From assembly GCA_020848315.1 (NCBI GenBank), contig JADLAH010000093.1, positions 1 to 11,924 of the forward strand: 11,924 bases of DNA, given 5' to 3'. Below are positions 6,955-11,924 of this stretch, piece after piece. The notes under the pieces are model-generated. The model worked only from the letters and a program-made list of their open reading frames with translations, had not been told where the DNA came from and did not search any database. The DNA comes from Chitinophagales bacterium (lineage in GTDB: Bacteria; Bacteroidota; Bacteroidia; Chitinophagales; JADIYW01). Every line of letters begins with the position of its first letter. The stretch's first letter is position 1. The position numbers and the translations under genes were made by a program.

Positions 6955-7449
6955 ATGGATAAACTGGCGCAGTTAAAAGACGTAATCACACAGGAAATCA
7001 CCCGTCACTTCGAGGGGACCGATTTGTTTTTGGTGGAGGTCAACGTATTGCCCAACGGAAAAATTGAAATTTTTGCGGATGGTACGGTCAACATTACGAT
7101 AGACCAGTGCGCCGCCATCAGCCGCCATATCGAGCATTATCTGGAGTCCAACGGCTATGTGGGCGAAAAATATACGCTTGAAGTGTCTTCACCGGGCATG
7201 GACCAGCCGCTGAAAACGGCCAGACAGTATCAGAAACACACCGGCAAAGACGTCGATGTGGTATTGAAAAACGGCAACAAAATTACCGGCACACTGCTCG
7301 CCTTCGACGAAGAGAAAATCACGCTGCAGGTAATTGAGGAAAAGAAAAAGAAAAAAAAGACCGACACGGAAGAAACCGCGGACGCACCGCAGGATTTTCC
7401 GTTCGAAGCAATAAAATCAGTTAAAAAACATTTCAATTTTAAACTATAA
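6955..7449 (+). CDS. rimP: Ribosome maturation factor RimP
   Basis: A 164-residue protein needed for maturation of the 30S ribosomal subunit. The N-terminal alpha/beta domain (about 1-85) contains FLVEVNVLPNGKIEIFAD, and the signature LEVSSPGMDQPLKTARQYQKHTGK (about 79-102) links it to a C-terminal SH3-like barrel with VVLKNGNKITGTLLAFDEEKITL. The SH3 part carries a charged insertion, a lysine run followed by an acidic stretch (about 127-146), before the final strand FEAIKSVKKHFNF. That insertion is encoded by an A-rich tract with eight consecutive A residues (7351-7358). The ATG at 6955 follows the leader hairpin. nusA begins 5 nt after the stop, so the two are surely cotranscribed and probably translationally linked. 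The assignment is supported by motif, length and operon position. Confidence 0.95.
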   Translation: MDKLAQLKDVITQEITRHFEGTDLFLVEVNVLPNGKIEIFADGTVNITIDQCAAISRHIEHYLESNGYVGEKYTLEVSSPGMDQPLKTARQYQKHTGKDVDVVLKNGNKITGTLLAFDEEKITLQVIEEKKKKKKTDTEETADAPQDFPFEAIKSVKKHFNFKL

Positions 7450-7454
7450 TTGGC

Positions 7455-8693
7455 ATGAACAGTGTAGAATTAGTAGAATCGTTTTCGGAGTTTAAAGACT
7501 TTAAAAACATTGACCGTCCCACGATGATGCGGGTGCTCGAAGATGTTTTTAAAACTTTGTTACGTAAAAAGTATGGCTCCGACCAGAACTTTGACATTAT
7601 CGTCAATACGGACAAGGGTGACCTCGAAATCTGGCGCCACCGGGTGATTGTGGAAGACGGTCAGCTCCAGGATAAACTGGCAGAAGTGGAACTGTCTTAC
7701 GCGAAGAAAGTGGAACCCGATATGGAAATAGGCGAGGAACTGTACGAACCTATCACCATCGAGTCTTTCGGACGCAGAGCCATTCTGGCTGCCCGTCAGA
7801 CGCTGATTTCCCGTGTGTTGGATCTGGAAAAAGACGAAGTCTACAAAAAATACAAAGACCGCATCGGCGATATCATCGCTGCGGAAGTATACCAGGTGTG
7901 GAGAAAGGAAATTCTGTTGCTGGATGATGAAGGCAACGAACTGATTCTGCCGAAAAACGAACAAATCAAAACCGATTTCTATAAAAAAGGTGACAGCATC
8001 CGTGCGGTTATCAAAAACGTGGAACTCAGAGGCAGCACGCCGCTGGTGATTCTGTCCAGAACGGATGCTTCTTTCCTCGCTAAATTGCTGGAGCAGGAAG
8101 TGCCGGAAATCATGGATGGCCTCATCACCATCAAAAAAATCGTGCGCGAGCCGGGCGAAAGAGCCAAAGTAGCGGTGGAATCCTACGACGACCGCATCGA
8201 CCCGGTCGGTGCCTGTGTGGGGATGAAAGGTTCCCGTATCCACGGCATCGTGCGCGAGCTGAGAAATGAAAATATCGACATCATCAACTACACTACCAAT
8301 ATCAATCTCTTGCTGCAGCGTTCTTTGACGCCGGCAAAAATTGAAGGTATTGCATTGGATGATGTGAAAAAAAGAGCGTCCGTTTATCTGAAACCGGATC
8401 AGGTATCTTTAGCCATCGGAAAAGGCGGCTTCAATATCAAACTGGCGAGCAAACTGACGGGCTACGAAATCGACGTATTCAGAGATACCGACACTGAAGT
8501 GGAGGATGATGTGGACTTAGACGAGTTCTCTGACGAAATCGATGGCTGGGTTATCGACGAATTCAAAAAAATCGGTTGCGATACCGCCAAATCTGTTCTG
8601 GAATTAGACAGAGATGAGCTGGTGAGAAGAACCGACCTCGAAGAAGAAACCGTCGATGATGTCCTCCGCATTTTAAAATCAGAATTTGAATAA
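7455..8693 (+). CDS. nusA: Transcription termination/antitermination factor NusA
   Basis: A 412-residue RNA-polymerase-associated factor that promotes pausing and intrinsic termination and takes part in antitermination. The domains appear in order: N-terminal polymerase-binding domain (about 1-130, with FGRRAILAARQTL at 105-117), S1 domain (about 135-202), KH1 (about 225-300) with the GACVGMKGSRI loop (252-262), and KH2 (about 302-343) with AIGKGGFNIKLA (320-331). The C-terminal tail (344-412) is acidic, then helical with a helix-hairpin-helix-like pattern. It is shorter than the two acidic repeats of E. coli NusA. The ATG lies 5 nt after the rimP stop. A 139-nt gap with repeats separates nusA from infB, a much looser junction than that with rimP. 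Autoregulation through the leader hairpin is inferred only. Confidence 0.96.
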   Translation: MNSVELVESFSEFKDFKNIDRPTMMRVLEDVFKTLLRKKYGSDQNFDIIVNTDKGDLEIWRHRVIVEDGQLQDKLAEVELSYAKKVEPDMEIGEELYEPITIESFGRRAILAARQTLISRVLDLEKDEVYKKYKDRIGDIIAAEVYQVWRKEILLLDDEGNELILPKNEQIKTDFYKKGDSIRAVIKNVELRGSTPLVILSRTDASFLAKLLEQEVPEIMDGLITIKKIVREPGERAKVAVESYDDRIDPVGACVGMKGSRIHGIVRELRNENIDIINYTTNINLLLQRSLTPAKIEGIALDDVKKRASVYLKPDQVSLAIGKGGFNIKLASKLTGYEIDVFRDTDTEVEDDVDLDEFSDEIDGWVIDEFKKIGCDTAKSVLELDRDELVRRTDLEEETVDDVLRILKSEFE

Positions 8694-8749
8694 GAAAAGG
8701 ATATCGCTATGAGTACTTTATTTGTTCAAAATATAAAAATATAATGAGA

Positions 8750-8821
8750 AGTCATTAGCCACCTGTCTCTAGTCATTAGTAATCCTAAGACTATTGACTA
8801 CCGACTATTGACTATCGACTA
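8750..8821. repeat. 7-nt-period tandem repeat in the nusA-infB gap
   Basis: Positions 8789-8821 hold 4.7 copies of the heptamer GACTANN (TT, CC, TT and TC in the variable places). Just upstream AGTCATTAG occurs twice (8750-8758 and 8771-8779). The array ends 11 nt before the infB ATG. It carries no coding signal or obvious hairpin. The period and the ACT/AGT core resemble those of the degenerate 7-mers in the ppk1-ppx gap, suggesting one repeat type. Confidence 0.75.
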
Positions 8822-8832
8822 AACAACCAGAT

Positions 8833-11574
8833 ATGTCAGAAGGCAAGACCATACGATTGGCCAGTGCGGCAAAGGAACTGAACGTGGGAACGGCTACGAT
8901 AGTAGACCATTTACACGCCAAGGGATTCAAAGATGTCGAAAACAAGCCAAACACCAAATTAACAGAAGAGCAGTACAACATCCTGCAGCGGGATTTCATG
9001 CAATCCATTGCGATTAAAGAAAAGGCGGAGCAAATCAGCATCGGCAAGCGCAAGGAAGACGAAATCACCATCAAAGAACTGAAAAAGGAAGAACCGAAAG
9101 TGGAAGAGGTGGTTTCCGTGAAACGCGAAATCGAAGCACCGAAGGTGCTGGGCAAGATAGACCTGGATAAACCCAAGAAATCCGCCCCGGCAAAAGAAGA
9201 AGCACCGGAAACCCCGGCACCACAACCTGAACCGGAACAACCGGCTCCAGCTCCGGCACCCGTGAAAGAGGCTGAGCAACCGGCACCTGCAGAGGAAGCC
9301 CCGGCCGCCGCGCCTGTGGAAATTCCGGTTGTCGCCGCACCGGTGGCAGAAACACCTGCACCAGCGCCGGTACAACAGGACCATGTGATTCGCGGTGAAG
9401 CGGAGAAACTCACCGGACCGAAAATCCTCGGAAAAATAGAACTGCCAATCAAGCAGGAACGCCGTCCGGAAGACATCTTCCGCGATGACGAAAAGGCGAA
9501 ACGCGAGAAAGCCAAAGCCGGCAGAGATGCCACCCAGAAACGTGCGCGCATCTCTCAGAGCAAGGTGGACATCAAGAAATTTGAACCTACCAAGGATACC
9601 CGTCCAACGCGTTCCGCAGGCCCAGCTTCCAGACACGACAACAGAAGAGGCGCTAAACCTGCCGACAGCAAAGAAGGCATTTCTGAAAAAGATATCCAGG
9701 ATAAAATCCGTTCCACGATGGCTAAGCTGCAGGGAACGAAAGCAAAATCCGACAGATCCAAATACCGTAAAACCAAACGCGACGAGCACGCCATCCGTGC
9801 CGAAGGCGAGAACCAGGAAGACAACATCCTGCACCTGACAGAGTTCATCACGGTGAGCGAACTGGCAGGCCTGATGGACGTAACGCCTACGCAGGTTATC
9901 AGTGCCTGTATGGGTCTCGGCATCTTTGCTTCTATCAACCAGCGCCTCGACGCGGAAGTGATAGAACTGGTGGCCGGCGAATTCGGCTTTGAAGTGCAGT
10001 TCATCAACCTTTCCGACGAAGAAGACGAGGAGGAGGAAGAAGAAGACGCACCGGAAGATCTGCAAAAACGTCCGCCGATTGTTACTATCATGGGCCACGT
10101 TGACCACGGTAAAACCTCCTTGCTCGACTATATCCGCAGCGCGAATGTGGTGGCCGGCGAGATGGGTGGTATCACCCAGCACATCGGTGCCTACGAGGTG
10201 CAGACAGCCAAAGGCGAACATATCACTTTCCTTGATACACCGGGTCACGAAGCGTTTACCGCAATGCGTGCGCGTGGTGCGAAACTCACGGATATCGCCG
10301 TTATCGTGATTGCCGCGGACGATGCCATCATGCCACAGACGCGCGAGGCGATTTCTCACGCGCAGGCGGCGGAAGTACCGATGATATTCGCCATCAACAA
10401 AATTGATAAAGACGGTGCCAATCCGGACAATATCCGCAACCAGTTATCCCAGATGAATATTCTGGTGGAAGAATGGGGCGGTAAATTCCAGTGTCAGGAA
10501 ATATCCGCGAAGAAAGGATTGAACATCGACAAATTACTCGATAAAATTGTACTCGAAGCGGAGATGCTCGAACTGAAAGCCAATCCGAATAAACTGGCCG
10601 TTGGTTCCGTCATCGAGGCACAGCTCGACAAGGGCAGAGGATACGTTTCCACTATCATGGTGCAGGAAGGTACGCTCGAAATCGGAGATTTCGTGGTGGC
10701 AGGACAGTACTACGGTAAGGTGAAAGCGATGACCAACGAGCGCGGCGTGCGTATCGAATCGGCAGGCCCATCCGCACCGGTACAGGTGTTGGGTCTGAGC
10801 GGTGCACCGACCGCCGGCGACAAGATAAAAGTGTACGAAGACGAAGACGAAGGAAAAGAAATTGCGAACAGAAGAGCTACCATCATCCGTGAGCAGGGTA
10901 TGCGTGCGAAAAAACACATCACCCTCGACGAGATCGGCCGACGTCTGGCATTGGGCAACTTCAAAGAACTCAACCTCATTATCAAAGGGGACGTGGACGG
11001 TTCGGTGGAGGCACTCGCAGACTCTTTGCTGAAACTGTCGACGGAAGAAATTCAGGTCAATGTCATCCACAAAGGTGTGGGCGCTATCAGCGAATCCGAC
11101 GTATTGCTGGCATCCGCTTCCGACGCGATTATCTGCGCCTTCCAGGTGCGTCCGTCCATGAATGCGAAAGCGCTGGCGGAAAAAGAGGATATCCAGATCA
11201 AATACTACAACATCATCTACGACGCGATCGACGAAATCAAAGCGGCGATGGAAGGTTTGCTGGAGCCGAAATTCGAAGAGAAGATTGTCGGCAACATCGA
11301 AGTACGCGAGGTGTTCAAGGTGACGAAAGTCGGAACGATAGCGGGTTGTTACGTGCTGGACGGCCGTGTGGCGCGCAACCACAAAATCCGTATCATCCGC
11401 GATGGTATTGTGATTCACACCGGCGAGCTCGACTCCCTGAAACGTTTCAAAGACGACGTAAAAGATGTGGTGAAAGGCTACGAGTGTGGTTTGAAAATCA
11501 AAAACTACAACGACATCCAGATCGGCGACATCGTGGAAGCCTTCGAACAGGTGGAAGTGAAACGCAAGCTCTAA
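8833..11574 (+). CDS. infB: Translation initiation factor IF-2
   Basis: A 913-residue GTPase that places initiator tRNA on the 30S subunit and promotes subunit joining. An IF2_N module (about 5-55) is followed by a charged segment and a Pro/Ala/Glu-rich linker (112-182). This linker is flanked by two copies of PK(V/I)LGKI(D/E)L (103-111 and 196-204). A basic region (220-320), a second IF2_N-like module (about 337-391) and an acidic run (394-409) follow. The G domain has GHVDHGKT (421-428), DTPGH (468-472) and NKID (522-525), all intact. Domains II to IV fill the rest, with [16 protein letters not shown] opening domain II and the IF2-C barrel at the end. The ATG at 8833 precedes the first IF2_N strand directly. 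It is the last gene of the operon and is followed by a strong hairpin. Confidence 0.97.
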   Translation: MSEGKTIRLASAAKELNVGTATIVDHLHAKGFKDVENKPNTKLTEEQYNILQRDFMQSIAIKEKAEQISIGKRKEDEITIKELKKEEPKVEEVVSVKREIEAPKVLGKIDLDKPKKSAPAKEEAPETPAPQPEPEQPAPAPAPVKEAEQPAPAEEAPAAAPVEIPVVAAPVAETPAPAPVQQDHVIRGEAEKLTGPKILGKIELPIKQERRPEDIFRDDEKAKREKAKAGRDATQKRARISQSKVDIKKFEPTKDTRPTRSAGPASRHDNRRGAKPADSKEGISEKDIQDKIRSTMAKLQGTKAKSDRSKYRKTKRDEHAIRAEGENQEDNILHLTEFITVSELAGLMDVTPTQVISACMGLGIFASINQRLDAEVIELVAGEFGFEVQFINLSDEEDEEEEEEDAPEDLQKRPPIVTIMGHVDHGKTSLLDYIRSANVVAGEMGGITQHIGAYEVQTAKGEHITFLDTPGHEAFTAMRARGAKLTDIAVIVIAADDAIMPQTREAISHAQAAEVPMIFAINKIDKDGANPDNIRNQLSQMNILVEEWGGKFQCQEISAKKGLNIDKLLDKIVLEAEMLELKANPNKLAVGSVIEAQLDKGRGYVSTIMVQEGTLEIGDFVVAGQYYGKVKAMTNERGVRIESAGPSAPVQVLGLSGAPTAGDKIKVYEDEDEGKEIANRRATIIREQGMRAKKHITLDEIGRRLALGNFKELNLIIKGDVDGSVEALADSLLKLSTEEIQVNVIHKGVGAISESDVLLASASDAIICAFQVRPSMNAKALAEKEDIQIKYYNIIYDAIDEIKAAMEGLLEPKFEEKIVGNIEVREVFKVTKVGTIAGCYVLDGRVARNHKIRIIRDGIVIHTGELDSLKRFKDDVKDVVKGYECGLKIKNYNDIQIGDIVEAFEQVEVKRKL

Positions 11575-11601
11575 ATCGTTCCATACGAAAAATACATACT
11601 T

Positions 11602-11635
11602 CAAAGCGCACCGTTTACGGTGCGCTTTGTGATTT
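11602..11635 (+). terminator. Terminator of the rimP-nusA-infB operon
   Basis: A perfect 12-bp stem is formed by CAAAGCGCACCG (11602-11613) and CGGTGCGCTTTG (11618-11629) with a TTTA loop. TGATTTT follows. It begins 28 nt after the infB stop. The stem is symmetric and could also stop transcription from the convergent gene on the right, although the minus-strand side lacks an immediate T-run. Confidence 0.85.
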
Positions 11636-11676
11636 TAGGGTGGTGTGGTGGAGATTTCCGGTATGGAAAATGGAAG

Positions 11677-11924
11677 TTAGAATGCGGAAAAATTCTTAAA
11701 GTATCCAAACTCTTCATCAACTAAAACTCTTCTATCAAGTCCTAGATTCATTTCTTCACAAGCTGTCTCGGCTACTAAAGAACAAGAAAAACAAGCAGAT
11801 AGATTTAAATCAAATATGCCTTGTCCTTCAGATTCCCAACATAATGGGTCAGAAGAACAATTAATTGACCTTTCCAATCCTTTTTTTATTATCTCTAGAA
11901 TTTTTATGGGCTCTCCTTGTGAAA
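11677..11924 (-). CDS. C-terminal end of a DUF1998/MZB (DrmB-like) zinc-binding protein
   Basis: The frame is open from the right edge to TAA at 11677-11679, giving 82 residues of an incomplete gene whose start lies outside. The fragment reads EPIKILEIIKKGLERSINC, then SDPLCWESEGQ, a segment NLSACFSCSLVAETACEE, and NLGLDRRVLV. The cysteine pattern (CSSDPLC, then ACFSC, then TACEE followed by NxxLDR) is that of the DUF1998/MZB C-terminal region. This region occurs in DrmB of the DISARM phage-defence system and in helicase-linked proteins such as MrfA/YprA relatives, where the cysteines bind zinc. No helicase motif is visible, so DrmB, a DUF1998 helicase or a stand-alone protein all remain possible. 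Base composition is about 34% G+C, far lower than infB, consistent with horizontal acquisition. Confidence 0.72.
   Translation of the reverse strand, partial: SQGEPIKILEIIKKGLERSINCSSDPLCWESEGQGIFDLNLSACFSCSLVAETACEEMNLGLDRRVLVDEEFGYFKNFSAF

Noticed and set aside
8709..8744. Tiny ORF (11 codons, ATG to TAA) just after nusA
   Set aside because: It is too short to show coding character, has no recognisable motif, and lies in an AT-rich gap with repeats where chance ORFs are expected.
8959..10359. 466-codon open frame antisense to infB
   Set aside because: It is a mirror of the GTPase gene with a Cys/Arg/Phe-rich, motif-free product, and there is no promoter or independent evidence.
1..11924. 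CRISPR array, tRNA, rRNA or complete insertion sequence
   Set aside because: I saw no regularly spaced repeats of CRISPR length, no tRNA cloverleaf or rRNA sequence, and no transposase motifs anywhere in the window.

Overview
The window looks like chromosomal DNA of a member of the phylum Bacteroidota, probably on the Chitinophagia/Sphingobacteriia side, although the exact lineage is inferred. The evidence is a type IX secretion (Por) C-terminal sorting domain at the left edge, a promoter of the Bacteroidota type (TTG, 19 nt, TAnnTTTG) upstream of rimP, no recognisable Shine-Dalgarno sequences at the starts inspected, and the conserved rimP-nusA-infB operon. Coding DNA is about half G+C by eye, except at the extreme right edge, where it falls to about one third.

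Left part (1-3183): the last 51 codons of a T9SS cargo protein end in a perfect hairpin terminator shared with a convergent small membrane protein of the DUF486 family. Divergent from that are a DedA-family inner-membrane protein and an Omp85/BamA-like outer-membrane barrel protein with one visible POTRA-like domain, a TTG start and a signal peptide.

Middle part, minus strand (3187-6852): a polyphosphate cluster transcribed leftward as sixA-like phosphatase, ppk1 and ppx. Ppk1 makes polyphosphate through a phosphohistidine, Ppx degrades it, and the SixA-like protein belongs to a family that removes phosphate from phosphohistidine. The ppk1-ppx gap holds short tandem and inverted repeats.

Right part, plus strand (6861-11635): the rimP-nusA-infB operon for ribosome maturation, transcription elongation/termination and translation initiation. 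It starts from a well-matched Bacteroidota promoter. Its short leader carries a compact hairpin plus U-tract that looks like an attenuator. A 7-nt-period repeat fills much of the 139-nt gap between nusA and infB. The operon ends in a 12-bp perfect hairpin.

Right edge (11677-11924): beyond the infB terminator the base composition drops sharply. A minus-strand gene enters from outside and ends here. Its Cys-rich C-terminus matches the DUF1998/MZB zinc-binding region of DrmB-like (DISARM) and related helicase-associated proteins. This may be the edge of a defence or other accessory island, most of which lies beyond the window.
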